From assembly GCA_012728815.1 (NCBI GenBank), contig JAAYEI010000068.1:57943-121942 (forward strand): a DNA stretch of 64,000 nucleotides, in the 5' to 3' direction. Below are positions 16,602 to 26,218 of the stretch, piece after piece (within the stretch, counting starts at the first letter, position 1; each line of letters begins with the position of its first letter). Source of the stretch: Clostridiales bacterium. Lineage in GTDB: Bacteria > Bacillota > Clostridia > Christensenellales > Aristaeellaceae. Made by a program: the position numbers and the translations under genes. The notes under the pieces were generated by a model that saw nothing but the letters and a program-made list of their open reading frames with translations, did not search any database and was not told the origin of the DNA.

Positions 16602-17408
16602 CTAAATGGCTTTGAGCGTGCTGCGGATGCGGGTAAACACGTTGTTGGAGTAGTCGGTGTTGTATTCGCCCGGGCCGGTGTAGTGCAGGGTGAGCACGCG
16701 GTTGTTGTCCAGCAGGGACATGTGTACGCGGCCACGCACGATGGTGCCGTCATACATGACCCCGCGGTAGGTGATGTAGTAGCCCTGCTTGCCAAGCAGC
16801 GTGCGCTGCGCGGTGTCAGAAACGCGCCACTCCTGGTAGTTGACCTTGCCCAGGTCCGCCCCAAAAGTGCGCAGGTCCGCGCGCAGGTTGTTCAGGTTGT
16901 AGGCGTTGGTCACGGCGTTGCGGGACAGGGTGAACACCACGGAGTAATTGTCCTTTTGCTGCTCTATGGGCTCCGTGAGCACGTAGACATCCGGCTGGCT
17001 GTCATCCACGATGTAACCGGCGACAGATTCAAAGGTAAGCCCCAGGTTGCTGGCGGTGTAGGTGGCGAAGGTGAAGGTGAGGTCCGGCCGCTTGGTGGGG
17101 GAGGGCAGGTCCACCGGGTCCAGCGGGATGGGCGTGGCCCCGGCGCTGAGCGCGATGCCGGACGCGTCATAGGCGGCATCTGCCAGGGGCAATTTATCGC
17201 CCTCCTCGATGCTGGGGTCATAATCTTCCGGCAAGCCTTCCAGCCCGCTGCCCTGGGCGGGCATGTTCAGCGGGGATTCCTGCAGCGTGGTGCCGGCTTC
17301 TTCTTCCGGCTGGGTCACCGGCGCATCGGCAGCCGGTGCCTGCTGGCAGGCGGCAAGGCCGAGCACCAGGAGGGCCAGCAGCGCCAGCATATACAGTCTT
17401 TTCATCAT
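16602..17408 (-). CDS. Predicted lipoprotein of unknown function
   Basis: A 268-residue protein with a type II signal peptide: basic MMKRLY, a hydrophobic stretch and the lipobox LAAC at about residues 18-21, so it should be lipid-anchored outside the membrane. A Pro/Glu-rich linker follows to about residue 90, then a compact domain containing VAGYIVDDSQPDVYVLTEPI and ending with TDYSNNVFTRIRSTLKAI. I do not recognise the fold. GGAGG at 17420-17416 supports the ATG at 17408, with a promoter at 17454-17482. It is monocistronic. Confidence 0.8.
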   Translation of the reverse strand: MMKRLYMLALLALLVLGLAACQQAPAADAPVTQPEEEAGTTLQESPLNMPAQGSGLEGLPEDYDPSIEEGDKLPLADAAYDASGIALSAGATPIPLDPVDLPSPTKRPDLTFTFATYTASNLGLTFESVAGYIVDDSQPDVYVLTEPIEQQKDNYSVVFTLSRNAVTNAYNLNNLRADLRTFGADLGKVNYQEWRVSDTAQRTLLGKQGYYITYRGVMYDGTIVRGRVHMSLLDNNRVLTLHYTGPGEYNTDYSNNVFTRIRSTLKAI

Positions 17409-17453
17409 CCATCAACCTCCGACTTCCGACTCCAGTGGGTGGTTCGTAAAAAT

Positions 17454-17482
17454 ATTGTAACAATTACCGCCGCCATCGTCAA
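17454..17482 (-). promoter_or_regulatory. Promoter of the lipoprotein gene
   Basis: On the minus strand TTGACG (17482-17477), a 17-nt spacer and TACAAT (17459-17454) precede the lipoprotein start by about 45 nt. Both boxes match the consensus at five of six positions. Confidence 0.7.
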
Positions 17483-17508
17483 GCCTTCAGGAAAAGTTTG
17501 CGGTTTGC

Positions 17509-18573
17509 TTACAAAAGACGGTTGTAGGAGCGCTCCGCCTGCTCCCTGCGGCTGAGGGAAAGGTCATCCACCTCGGCCTCCGGGCTCATCTCCCCGGTAT
17601 CCGCCTCTTCATCATCAGGCTCCTCGTTCAGGTAGAAGGGATGGTAGACCCGGCGGTCCAGCGCGAAGACACGGTCACTGAAAGCGCCCTGCCGGGTGCG
17701 CTTGATGGCGGAGCGGAAGCTGTTGAGCCTGGCGTCCAGCACATCCAGCCAGTTGAGCACCTCAGCCTCCGGAAACATGGGCGGACGGGGGCTGCCATAC
17801 TCGGGAATGCCGTGGTGGCTCAGGATCATGTGGGAGAGCAGCAGCACATACTCCTCATCCGGCGCGTAGCCCAGCTGCCTGGCGGCGTCCCGCAGCTCCG
17901 CCACACCGGTCACGATGTGCCCCAGCAGCAGGCCCTCCTTGGTGTATTCAGAGACCGCGCCCAGCTTGTTGGCGTCCATCTCCGTCAGCTTGCCCAGGTC
18001 ATGCACGATCACCCCGGCCATCACCAGGTCCGCGTCCAGGTAGGGATAGCATTGGCAAATGGCGCTGGCGGCGCGCAGCATGTCTGTCAGGTGGTGCAGC
18101 AGGCCGCTGCGCTCGGCATGGTGCATGCTCTGCGCGGCCGGGTAATAGCAGATCTTTTCCTCTGCCCGTCGCAGCATCTCCCGGGTGAGGTTGCGCAGCA
18201 CATCATTTTGCATACCGTCAATGACCCCATCCAGCTCCTGGTACATGTCATCTGCCGGGCGGGGGGCGGCGCTGACCAGCTGGGACAGGTCCACCCCGTC
18301 AGCCGGCTCGCTCATGCGCAGGCGCTCAATTTTCAGCTGCAGCCTGCCGTTGTACTCGGTCACCTGGGCGCGCACCTTGAGCACGCTGCCGGGTTCCGGC
18401 GCCGCCTCATTGGTGTTCCACATCTTGGCATTGATCTCGCTGGTGTTGTCCGCCAGGTTGATGTCCAGGTAGGGGTCGCCGTTTTTGTTGGTGCGGCTGG
18501 CCGATGTGCGCACCAGCAGGAAGCCCTCAAATGGCTGGTCTTTTTGAAGTTGGTTGAGTTTAGTTTGCGTCAT
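17509..18573 (-). CDS. YhaM-type 3'-5' exoribonuclease (OB fold plus HD domain)
   Basis: A 354-residue protein matching YhaM/Cbf1: an N-terminal OB-fold nucleic-acid binding region (about 1-100, with YLDINLADNTSEINAKMW) and a central HD domain (HHAERSGLLHHLTD; MAGVIVHDLGKLTE). YhaM degrades RNA, and also single-stranded DNA in vitro, from the 3' end using a metal. AAGGAG at 18585-18580 is best spaced for the second of two tandem ATGs. The gene overlaps the 3' end of dnaB by 14 nt and is the last of the yybS-rplI-dnaB operon. The Glu/Asp-rich C-terminus is longer than usual. Confidence 0.88.
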   Translation of the reverse strand: MTQTKLNQLQKDQPFEGFLLVRTSASRTNKNGDPYLDINLADNTSEINAKMWNTNEAAPEPGSVLKVRAQVTEYNGRLQLKIERLRMSEPADGVDLSQLVSAAPRPADDMYQELDGVIDGMQNDVLRNLTREMLRRAEEKICYYPAAQSMHHAERSGLLHHLTDMLRAASAICQCYPYLDADLVMAGVIVHDLGKLTEMDANKLGAVSEYTKEGLLLGHIVTGVAELRDAARQLGYAPDEEYVLLLSHMILSHHGIPEYGSPRPPMFPEAEVLNWLDVLDARLNSFRSAIKRTRQGAFSDRVFALDRRVYHPFYLNEEPDDEEADTGEMSPEAEVDDLSLSRREQAERSYNRLL

Positions 18574-19924
18574 CATATGCTCCTTGCTGCTGGCGGTTTT
18601 CAAACAGGGTGTATTCCTCCACCCAGGTGAGGTAGACGGTGGCAAGCGGGCCATTGCGCTGCTTGGCGATGATGACCTCGGCCTCGCTGGGGTCGCCCTC
18701 TTCCTTGTTGTAGTAGTGGGCACGGTGCAGGAACATCACCACATCGGCATCCTGCTCAATGGAACCGGAGTCGCGCAGGTCGCTGAGCACCGGCTTGATG
18801 CTGCCGGTGCGTTTCACGTTGGCGCGGGACAGCTGGGCGCAGGCCAGCACCGGCACCTTCAACTCCAGCGCGATGCCCTTGAGCTTGCGGGAGATCTCGC
18901 TCACCTCCAGCTGGCGGTTTTCAGTGCGCCCGTCGGCCGACATCAGCTGCAGGTAATCAACCACAATCAAGTCCAGGCCCCGCTCGCTCATCAGGCGCCG
19001 GCAGCGGCTGCGAAGTTGGGCCGGGGTCAGGGAGGCGCTGTCATCCAGGAACATGCGGGTTTCAGACAGCGGGCCCAGGGCGGCTGAGAGGCGCTGCCAA
19101 TCCTTGGCTCCCAGCGTGCCGCTGCGCACGTTTTGCATGTCCACCCGGGCATCCCCGCACAGCATGCGCAGCGCCAGCTGCTCCTTGGGCATCTCCAGGC
19201 TGAAAACAGCCACGGACTTACCAAAGCGCGCGGCGTAGGAGGCGATGTTCATCACAAAGCTGGTCTTGCCCATGCTGGGGCGGGCGCCCACCATGATCAG
19301 CTCACCCCCGTGCAGGCCGGTCAGCAAGCGGTCCAGGTAGCTGAAGCCCGTGGGCACACCGGCGATCTGTCCCTTGTTGCGCACCAGCTCTTCAATCTGC
19401 GCCAGGGTTCTCTTCATCACCTCGCGGATGGGGGTCAGCTGCTGGCTGCCGGTGCGCCGCATGATGATGTCAAAGACGGTTTTTTCAGCGAACTGCAGGG
19501 TTTCCTGCATGTCCATGCGCTGCTCGTAGCACACGCGGCTGATCTCGCCCGCGCCGGTGATGAGCTTGCGCAGGGTGGCTTTCTCCAGCACAATCTCCAC
19601 ATAGTTCTGGATATAGGCGCGGGTGGGCACCGCACTCACCACGGCCACCAGGTAATCCCGCCCGCCGACGCCCTCCAGCGCCCCCTGGCTGCTCAGCTCC
19701 GCGTCCACGGTAATCAGGTCAGGGTTGCGTGCCTGGGCAAAAAGGGCCGCGATGGCGCGGTAGATCACCTGGTGCTGCGGGCTGTAAAAATCGTCCGCCT
19801 GCAGGGTCTCCATCAGCAACAGGAGGGAGGCATTGTCCTGCATGGCGGCACCCAGCACCGCCCGCTCAGCCTCCAGGCTGTGGGGCGGCACGCGGACCAG
19901 GTCGCCTGCGGTGTAGGTGGTCAC
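18560..19924 (-). CDS. dnaB: Replicative DNA helicase DnaB (DnaC in Bacillus)
   Basis: A 454-residue hexameric helicase that unwinds DNA at the replication fork. The N-terminal domain shows PHSLEAERAVLGAAMQD. The RecA-like motor carries Walker A GARPSMGKTSFVMNIA, Walker B LIVVDYLQLM and the arginine-finger region near the C-terminus. The start is GTG at 19924, with AGGAGG at 19936-19931 and 6-nt spacing. It lies 23 nt after rplI, the standard Bacillota arrangement. Confidence 0.95.
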   Translation of the reverse strand: MTTYTAGDLVRVPPHSLEAERAVLGAAMQDNASLLLLMETLQADDFYSPQHQVIYRAIAALFAQARNPDLITVDAELSSQGALEGVGGRDYLVAVVSAVPTRAYIQNYVEIVLEKATLRKLITGAGEISRVCYEQRMDMQETLQFAEKTVFDIIMRRTGSQQLTPIREVMKRTLAQIEELVRNKGQIAGVPTGFSYLDRLLTGLHGGELIMVGARPSMGKTSFVMNIASYAARFGKSVAVFSLEMPKEQLALRMLCGDARVDMQNVRSGTLGAKDWQRLSAALGPLSETRMFLDDSASLTPAQLRSRCRRLMSERGLDLIVVDYLQLMSADGRTENRQLEVSEISRKLKGIALELKVPVLACAQLSRANVKRTGSIKPVLSDLRDSGSIEQDADVVMFLHRAHYYNKEEGDPSEAEVIIAKQRNGPLATVYLTWVEEYTLFENRQQQGAYDDAN

Positions 19925-19947
19925 TTGCTGCCTCCTGTTGGTGTCGC

Positions 19948-20397
19948 TTAGCGGATGGCGGTTACGCGCACGGTCATGTCCACCTTGACCCCGGCGTAGA
20001 GGCTGACGGTCACCTGGGCATCGCCGGCGTTGCGGATGGGCTCAAGCAGCTCAATCTTCCGCTTGTCAATCTGGATCTGGTGCTGGGCCAGCAAAGCATC
20101 GGCCACCTCCTGGTTGGTGATGCTGCCGTACAGCCTGCCCTTTTCCCCGCCCTTGGCCTCCAGGTGGATCACCTTGTCCTTCAGCTCCCGGGCCAGTTCC
20201 TCCGCCTCGTTGCGCCGTTCGGCCTCACGGGCACGTTCGGCCTCGTTGCGGCGTTCCACCTCGGCCACAGCCTGGGGGGTGGCTTCCATGGCCCATTTGC
20301 GCGGGCGCAAGAAGTTTCTGAAATAGCCGTCAGACACGTTCAGAATCTGGTTCTTCTTTCCGGTGCCGGGCACATCCTGCAGCAGGATAACTTTCAT
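19948..20397 (-). CDS. rplI: 50S ribosomal protein L9
   Basis: A 149-residue large-subunit protein that binds 23S rRNA and projects from the L1 side. It begins MKVILLQDVPGTGKKNQI and contains VSDGYFRNFLRPRKWA, both diagnostic. The long central helix is rich in Glu and Arg with repeated EAERRNEAE. It lies between yybS and dnaB; the gdpP gene normally found here is absent. Confidence 0.96.
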   Translation of the reverse strand: MKVILLQDVPGTGKKNQILNVSDGYFRNFLRPRKWAMEATPQAVAEVERRNEAERAREAERRNEAEELARELKDKVIHLEAKGGEKGRLYGSITNQEVADALLAQHQIQIDKRKIELLEPIRNAGDAQVTVSLYAGVKVDMTVRVTAIR

Positions 20398-20418
20398 ACA
20401 TACCTCCTGAAATCTTGA

Positions 20419-21486
20419 TCACACAGGCAAGCGGGGCGCGCCATCCCCGCGCAGCTTGCGCGGGTCCGCCGTCTGGTCATACACACCCAGGAACATGGCG
20501 GCGGGCGGCACCAGCGTGAAGAGCAGCAGCAACAGAACAAACCGCAGTCCGCGCCGGCTGCCGCGGCGCTTGAGCACAAAGTTCAGGTAGCTTAAGCCCT
20601 GGATGCCATACAGGGCAAAGAACACGTTGTACATGAGCTGCCCTGCCGTTTGCAGCACCAGGTTTCTGCTGAACATGGCCACCAGGTAGCCCAGGGCCAG
20701 CACAACCAGGCGCCGGCCAACTGACCGGGGCAGGAACCACATGGAGAAGGGCGGCATGCCAAGGCTGGGCGCGGTCTGGTAGCGCGCCGCCAGCTTGAGC
20801 GCCAGCGCGCTGCCCATGAGGCTGACAGAAATGGCGAAGCTGGTGAGCAGGCCTGGCAGCAGGGCGGCCAGCAGGGCCATGAGGCGGCTGGACACCTGCT
20901 TGTAAAACTCCTCCAGCACCTCAGGCTCAAAGGTCCAGCCGCCTGAAGCGGTGCTGACAAAAATCTCCGAGCCCTCAGGCAGGCCATGGGAGATGAAGCC
21001 GTTGCGCCAGAGGGTATAAAGCAGGTTGTCACGCAGAGGCATCTCACGCAGGCCCTCCACCGCGGCCTGGCTTGCCGCCTGGTACACATTGCCCCCGGCC
21101 TGGCGCTGCAAAACAATGAAGATCAGCAGCATGCTGGTAACAAAGGCGGCCAGCACAATGCCCGCCGTGCGGAAAAAGGGCACCTTTTGCTCCAGACAAA
21201 TCAGGAAGGCGGCCGTCATGGGCAACAGGTAGAGGGCTACCCACAGCCCGCCGGGGCCCACCGCCTGCACAGCGCCCCAGACCATCAGCAGCAGGCCCAT
21301 CAGGGCTGGCAGGATGCCCCCCAGGGCGGACACGAACAGCAGCAGGATGGGGAAGAGCAGCAGCCCCATGGCCAGGTAGGACAGCGCTGGCAAAAAGGCG
21401 GAAAGCAGCAGGGCGACCAACGCGCCGGTAATCAAAAGCCACAGCAGGGCTTGCCGTGTGTTGGTCAGGTAACGGTAGCCGCGCAT
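20419..21486 (-). CDS. YybS-like polytopic membrane protein (DUF2232)
   Basis: A 355-residue integral membrane protein with about eight hydrophobic segments, for example ALLWLLITGALVALLLSAFL and LVALLPGLLTSFAISVSLMG. Length, topology and position directly before rplI match YybS/DUF2232, whose function is unknown. An upstream ATG at 21510 is in frame, but the predicted transcript starts only a few bases before it, so the ATG at 21486 (MRGYRYLTN) is more likely. The gene heads the yybS-rplI-dnaB-yhaM operon. Confidence 0.8.
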   Translation of the reverse strand: MRGYRYLTNTRQALLWLLITGALVALLLSAFLPALSYLAMGLLLFPILLLFVSALGGILPALMGLLLMVWGAVQAVGPGGLWVALYLLPMTAAFLICLEQKVPFFRTAGIVLAAFVTSMLLIFIVLQRQAGGNVYQAASQAAVEGLREMPLRDNLLYTLWRNGFISHGLPEGSEIFVSTASGGWTFEPEVLEEFYKQVSSRLMALLAALLPGLLTSFAISVSLMGSALALKLAARYQTAPSLGMPPFSMWFLPRSVGRRLVVLALGYLVAMFSRNLVLQTAGQLMYNVFFALYGIQGLSYLNFVLKRRGSRRGLRFVLLLLLFTLVPPAAMFLGVYDQTADPRKLRGDGAPRLPV

Positions 21487-21519
21487 CACATCCCAATCCT
21501 TTGTTGTCATTGTACAGGC

Positions 21520-21548
21520 ATTTTACTTGCCCCCGCAAGCAGTGTCAA
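21520..21548 (-). promoter_or_regulatory. Promoter of the yybS-rplI-dnaB-yhaM operon
   Basis: On the minus strand a perfect TTGACA (21548-21543), a 17-nt spacer and TAAAAT (21525-21520). The spacer contains an inverted repeat, CTTGC-GGGGG-GCAAG, which could be a regulatory site. Transcription would begin near 21513, supporting the downstream start of yybS. Confidence 0.75.
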
Positions 21549-21570
21549 GGAAAGGCGGGGGCAGGGGCAG

Positions 21571-24006
21571 CTACAGCACCAGGCCGCTCACCACATCGTC
21601 CAGCACTGCCATCACGTAGGGCTTGCCGCGCTCGGTCAGCTTCTGCAGCTCTATGTCTTCGCTGTGGAAGGGCACCGCCTGGCCCGCCGTGGTCTGCACG
21701 GTGAAGGAGCGGGGCGCGCTGGTGACGAAGGAAGCCGCCACATAGCTGCCGTTGCTGCCGTTCTTGTTGAAATAGAAGGCGTGCACGCCCTTGCCGGCGC
21801 GGCGCTGGCTGTCAATCATGTTGCCGGGCACCCGCTTCATGTAGCCGCGCTCGGACACCAGCAGCAGCTGGTCGCCATCCTGAATGCCACCGGCCGCAGC
21901 AAGCTTGTCCTTTGGCCCCAGGCGCATGGCGCGCACCCCCCGGGTAACCCGTCCCGTCGGGCTGACCTCGTCCTCCTGGAAGCGGATCAGCATGCCGGCG
22001 CGGCTCAGGCAATAGATGTCGTCATGGGGCAGCAGGCTGGTCACCAGGAGGAGCTCATCCGTCTTTTCCAGCCCGCAGGCGGCCACCTTGCTGCGGCGCA
22101 CATCATACTCCTTAAGCGCGGTGCGCTTGACCATGCCGTTGCTGGTGAAGAAAAACAGATCGCCCAGGTGGTCACTGTCATTGGGCTTCAGGATGACGCT
22201 GACCACCCGCTCGCCCTCCTCCAGGCCGTTTAAAATGCCTGACAGCATGATGCCCCGGTCCCTGGGCCGCAGGCTTTCCTCCAGCTGGGCCACCGGCAGC
22301 TGGTAGCAGTTGCCCACTTGGGTGAAAAACAGCAGGTTCTGGTCGGTCATGGCGTTGAACACATAGCGGGGCGCTTCGCTTTCATTGGCGGGCAGTTCCA
22401 GGCGGTCATACAGCCGCTGGCTCATGCGCCGCAGCTGGCCGCCCTGGGTGATGAGCACCACGGTTTCCTCGGCCACCGGCGCCTCGTGCGCCGCGATCAG
22501 GGCCTGTTCCTCATGATCCTGCTTTTCAATGACCGTGCGGCGGTCATCGCCATACTGGTCAGCAATCTGCTGCAGTTCCTCCCGGATGACGGCGATCAGC
22601 CGTTTCTCGTGCCTGAGGATGGCTTCCAGCCTGGCAATCAGCTTGACGGTTTTCTCATGCTCTTGGCGCAGGGTGAGGATTTCCAGCCCCGTCAGGCGCT
22701 GCAGACGCAGGTCCAGGATGGCCTGGGCCTGGGGATCACTGAACTGAAAACGCGCGATGAGGCGCTCCTTGGCTTCCTTTGCGTTCTTGGAGGCGCGAAT
22801 CAGGGCGATGACCTCATCCAGGTTGTCCACCGCGATGATCAGCCCATCCAAAATGTGCAGGCGCTTCCGGGCCTGCTCCAGGTCGTGGGTAGTGCGCCGG
22901 CGCACCACCTCCTTCTGGTGGGCGATGTAGTGCCGGAGCGCCTCAATCAGCCCCATCTGCACCGGTTTTCCCCCGGCGATGGCCACCAGGTTGACGCCAA
23001 AGGTGACCTGCAAATCCGAATACTTGAACAGGAAGGCCAGCACGGTCTGGGGATTGGCCTCTTTCTTCAGCTCAATGACCGCCCGCAGGCCGCTGCGGTC
23101 AGACTCATCCCTGATGTCATAGATGCTGCCCAGCGCGGCCTTTTTCTCCTCAGACAGCTTCAGGATGCGTTCCAGCATCTGCGCCTTGTTCACCTGGTAG
23201 GGCACCTGGCTGATGCACAGCAGGTGGCGGCCGGATTTGCCGCGTTCAATGTCCACCCTGGCCCGCAAGGTCAGCCGGCCCCGGCCTGTTTCATAGGCCT
23301 GGCGGATCTCCGGCGTGTCCAGCAGGACGCCCCCGGTGGGGAAGTCCGGCGCCGGCATCAGGGCCATCACCTCGTCCAGGCTGGCCTCAGGTTTTTCCAT
23401 CAGCAGGATGGTGGCGGCGATGGCTTCCCGCAGGTTATGGGGCGGGATGTTGGTGGCCAGGCCCACCGCGATGCCGCTGGCGCCGTTGACCAGCATGTTG
23501 GGGTAGCGCGCGGGCAGCAGGTCGGGCTCTTTCAGGGTGTCGTCAAAGTTGAGCCGGTAGGGCACGGTGTCCTTTTGCAGGTCCCGCAGCATTTCCATCG
23601 CCAGGGGGGACATGCGCGCTTCCGTGTAGCGCATGGCGGCGGCGCTGTCCCCGTCGATGGAGCCGAAGTTGCCATGCCCGTCCACCAGCATGCCGCGCAT
23701 GGAAAAGGGCTGGGCCATGCGCACCAGCGCGTCATACACCGAGGTCTCCCCGTGGGGGTGGTATTTGCCCAGGCAATCTCCCACAATGCGCGCGCACTTG
23801 CGGTGCGGCTTGTCCGGGCTGAGCCCCAGCTCCTGCATGGTGTAGAGGATGCGCCGCTGCACGGGTTTCAGGCCATCCTCCACCCGGGGCAGCGCGCGCT
23901 CCAGGATGACGTGCTCGGCGTAGGGCATCATGCTGCCGGCCAGCACCTCTTCCAGCGGGGTCTGGATGATCTCGTGCAGACGTTCCTCAAAAGTCTTCTT
24001 GGCCAT
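21571..24006 (-). CDS. parC: Type IIA DNA topoisomerase subunit A (ParC-like, topoisomerase IV)
   Basis: An 811-residue subunit that cuts and rejoins DNA. The catalytic tyrosine is Tyr127 in [15 protein letters not shown]. The quinolone-determining stretch reads [14 protein letters not shown], with Glu87-Thr88-Ser89 where GyrA often has Asp-Ser-Ala. In the C-terminal beta-pinwheel the first blade ([20 protein letters not shown]) lacks a canonical GyrA box, and only a degenerate QRRAGKG appears near residue 734; this favours ParC over GyrA. It lies 8 nt after its B subunit with AAGGAG before the ATG. If this were the only pair in the genome it would have to act as gyrase. Confidence 0.82.
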   Translation of the reverse strand: MAKKTFEERLHEIIQTPLEEVLAGSMMPYAEHVILERALPRVEDGLKPVQRRILYTMQELGLSPDKPHRKCARIVGDCLGKYHPHGETSVYDALVRMAQPFSMRGMLVDGHGNFGSIDGDSAAAMRYTEARMSPLAMEMLRDLQKDTVPYRLNFDDTLKEPDLLPARYPNMLVNGASGIAVGLATNIPPHNLREAIAATILLMEKPEASLDEVMALMPAPDFPTGGVLLDTPEIRQAYETGRGRLTLRARVDIERGKSGRHLLCISQVPYQVNKAQMLERILKLSEEKKAALGSIYDIRDESDRSGLRAVIELKKEANPQTVLAFLFKYSDLQVTFGVNLVAIAGGKPVQMGLIEALRHYIAHQKEVVRRRTTHDLEQARKRLHILDGLIIAVDNLDEVIALIRASKNAKEAKERLIARFQFSDPQAQAILDLRLQRLTGLEILTLRQEHEKTVKLIARLEAILRHEKRLIAVIREELQQIADQYGDDRRTVIEKQDHEEQALIAAHEAPVAEETVVLITQGGQLRRMSQRLYDRLELPANESEAPRYVFNAMTDQNLLFFTQVGNCYQLPVAQLEESLRPRDRGIMLSGILNGLEEGERVVSVILKPNDSDHLGDLFFFTSNGMVKRTALKEYDVRRSKVAACGLEKTDELLLVTSLLPHDDIYCLSRAGMLIRFQEDEVSPTGRVTRGVRAMRLGPKDKLAAAGGIQDGDQLLLVSERGYMKRVPGNMIDSQRRAGKGVHAFYFNKNGSNGSYVAASFVTSAPRSFTVQTTAGQAVPFHSEDIELQKLTERGKPYVMAVLDDVVSGLVL

Positions 24007-24014
24007 CTTGCTCC

Positions 24015-25970
24015 TTAGCGCTGCCGGTCAATGAACAGGTCCGGCTTGTTGAAATTGGCGTTCGCGCTGATGTATTCCCGGCGCGGCTCCACCTTGTCGC
24101 CCATCAGGATGGTGATCAGCCGGTCAGACTCAGCCCCGTCCTCAATGGTGACCTGGGTGAGGCGGCGCTGGGCCGGGTCCATGGTGGTGCGCCAGAGCTG
24201 CTCCGGGTTCATTTCGCCCAGGCCCTTGTAGCGCTGCAGGGTGTAGTTCTTGCCCTTGGGCAGCAAGGTGTTGAGGTCCTTGTCGTCATAGGCGTAGATT
24301 TCCTTGCCGCCGGTTTTGATCAGGTAGAGGGGCGGCCGGCCGATGTAAACATGGCCCTGGGCAATCAGCTCGCGCATATAGCGGAAGAAGAAGGTGAGCA
24401 GGATGGCGCGGATGTGCGCGCCGTCCTGGTCAGCGTCTGACAGAATGATGACCTTGTGGTACTTCAGGGAGGAGAGGTTGAAATCCCGGTCGATGTTGGT
24501 GCCCAGCGCCGTGATGATGGAGCGGAACTCCTCGTTGGCCAGGACCTGGTCAATGCGTTTCTTTTCCACGTTCAGCGGCTTGCCGCGCAGGGGCAGGATG
24601 GCCTGGAAGCCGCGGTCGCGCCCCTGTTTGGCGCTGCCGCCAGCGCTGTCCCCTTCCACGATGAACAGCTCGTTCTCCCTGGGGTTGCGCCCGGTGCAGC
24701 TGGACAGCTTGCCCACAAGCGGCGCCGCCTCCAGCTCGCTCTTGGTGCGGGCAACATCCCGCGCCTTGCGGGCAGCCTCGCGCACCCGGGCGGATTTGAT
24801 GGATTTTTCAATGATGATGGTCGCGACGGCGGCGTTGCGCAGGTCCTCCAGGTACTCCGCCAGCTTCTGTTGTGCCAGGGCCTCCACCACCGGGCGCACC
24901 TCCGTGTTGCCCAGGCGCCCTTTGGTCTGCCCTTCAAACTGGGGGTTGGCCACCTTGACCGTGAGCACCGCGGTCATGCCCTCGCGGTAGTCTTCCCCGG
25001 CCAGGTTGGCGTCCTTTTCCTTCAGGGCGCCAGTACGGCGGGCATAGTCGTTGAAGGCGCGGGTGAGGGCGGCGCGAAATCCGATCTCGTGGGCGCCGCC
25101 CTCGCCGGTGGGGATGTTGTTGACGTAGGAGAAAAGGTTCTCGGTATAGGAGTCGGTGAACTGGATAGCTGCCTGCATCACCAGCCCATCCCGCGTACCC
25201 TCCAGCAAAATGACGCCTTCATGCAGCGCGGTCTTGTCGGTGTTCAGGAAGCTGACATAGTCCACAATGCCGCCCTCATATTGGAAGTCGCGGGGCTGGT
25301 TGTGGGGTGGCTCGGCCCGTTCATCGGTAAAGCGGATCTGCAGCCCGCGGTTCAGGTAGGCCAGCTCGCGCAGCCGGCGGCCCACCAGCTCGCCGTTGAA
25401 CTGGGTCTCCTCAAAAATGGCCGGATCCGGCATGAAGCGCACCAGGGTGCCGCGCTTGCGGGTGTTCCCCACCCGCTCCAGCGGGATCACCGTGTGCCCG
25501 GGCAGCAGCTTTTTGGTTTTGGGGTCTGTAATGGTTTCAAAGCGGATGCGGTGGTGGCTCCAGTCACGGTAGCTGTCCACCTCCATCCACAGGCTCAGGG
25601 CGTTCACCACCGAAGCCCCCACGCCGTGCAGGCCGCCGGAATAGCTGTAGTTGTTGTGGTCGAACTTGCCCCCGGCGTGCAGCTTGGTGAAGATCAGCTC
25701 AATGCCGGAGATGCCCAGGGTGGGATGGGGGTCTGTGGGCACGCCCCGGCCGTTGTCCCAGACACTGGCGGAGCCGTCTTTGTGCAGGGTGACGGCCAGC
25801 TCGCTGGCATAGTCATTGGAGGCTTCATCCACCGCGTTGTCCACAATTTCCCACAGCAAATGATGCAAACCCCGCGAGCCGGTGGAGCCGATGTACATGC
25901 CGGGCCGCAGGCGGACCGCGTCCAGTTCCTCCAGCACCTGAATGTTTTCTGATGTGTAGTTTTGCGCCAT
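24015..25970 (-). CDS. parE: Type IIA DNA topoisomerase subunit B (ParE/GyrB)
   Basis: A 651-residue ATPase subunit. The GHKL ATP site shows [35 protein letters not shown] and [17 protein letters not shown]. The TOPRIM domain has [16 protein letters not shown] and the [10 protein letters not shown] metal motif, and the C-terminus has [24 protein letters not shown] and YSYSGGLHG are ParE-like, while the TOPRIM stretch [13 protein letters not shown] is closer to GyrB, so the paralogue assignment is tentative. The ATG at 25970 follows AAGGAG by 6 nt. It is first in the operon with the A subunit and has its own promoter. Confidence 0.82.
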   Translation of the reverse strand: MAQNYTSENIQVLEELDAVRLRPGMYIGSTGSRGLHHLLWEIVDNAVDEASNDYASELAVTLHKDGSASVWDNGRGVPTDPHPTLGISGIELIFTKLHAGGKFDHNNYSYSGGLHGVGASVVNALSLWMEVDSYRDWSHHRIRFETITDPKTKKLLPGHTVIPLERVGNTRKRGTLVRFMPDPAIFEETQFNGELVGRRLRELAYLNRGLQIRFTDERAEPPHNQPRDFQYEGGIVDYVSFLNTDKTALHEGVILLEGTRDGLVMQAAIQFTDSYTENLFSYVNNIPTGEGGAHEIGFRAALTRAFNDYARRTGALKEKDANLAGEDYREGMTAVLTVKVANPQFEGQTKGRLGNTEVRPVVEALAQQKLAEYLEDLRNAAVATIIIEKSIKSARVREAARKARDVARTKSELEAAPLVGKLSSCTGRNPRENELFIVEGDSAGGSAKQGRDRGFQAILPLRGKPLNVEKKRIDQVLANEEFRSIITALGTNIDRDFNLSSLKYHKVIILSDADQDGAHIRAILLTFFFRYMRELIAQGHVYIGRPPLYLIKTGGKEIYAYDDKDLNTLLPKGKNYTLQRYKGLGEMNPEQLWRTTMDPAQRRLTQVTIEDGAESDRLITILMGDKVEPRREYISANANFNKPDLFIDRQR

Positions 25971-26028
25971 GCATGTCTCCTTGCAGATGTGCAGCCGGCA
26001 CTGGGCCGGCCGCCTTGAAACCGCCCAA

Positions 26029-26057
26029 AGTATAGCATATACTGGCCTTGCGGACAA
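26029..26057 (-). promoter_or_regulatory. Promoter of the topoisomerase B-A operon
   Basis: On the minus strand TTGTCC (26057-26052), 17 nt and TATACT (26034-26029). The -10 box is half of a perfect inverted repeat AGTATA-GCA-TATACT (26029-26043), a possible topology-sensitive or operator element. Confidence 0.6.
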
Positions 26058-26085
26058 GAACCGCGCGGTGTTCAGCCCCTGGTGG

Positions 26086-26114
26086 TTTACAAGTCTCCTG
26101 GGCTGTGGTACAGT
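26086..26114 (+). promoter_or_regulatory. Promoter of rpsO
   Basis: TTTACA (26086-26091), 17 nt and TACAGT (26109-26114). It is divergent from, and about 30 bp away from, the topoisomerase promoter. Confidence 0.6.
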
Positions 26115-26120
26115 AACTTA

Positions 26121-26218
26121 GTGGCTAAAACCGCAGGCTCGGTTCAGCGAAGCTCCAACGCGATGCTGTGCCTCCGGGGATAAGAAAACGGCTGCCACCC
26201 GTCAACAAGGAGGAAACC
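26121..26218 (+). promoter_or_regulatory. rpsO 5' leader, possible S15 autoregulatory RNA
   Basis: About 98 transcribed, non-coding bases separate the promoter from the rpsO start. S15 represses its own translation through leader RNA structure in several bacterial phyla, and this leader is G/C-rich enough to fold. I could not match it to a specific known S15-leader class by eye. Confidence 0.3.

Noticed and set aside
22318..24018. Long rightward open frame (over 560 codons) opposite the topoisomerase A subunit
   Set aside because: It is the mirror of a clear, conserved gene in GC-rich DNA, is rich in His/Gln/Gly of low complexity, and has no family motifs.
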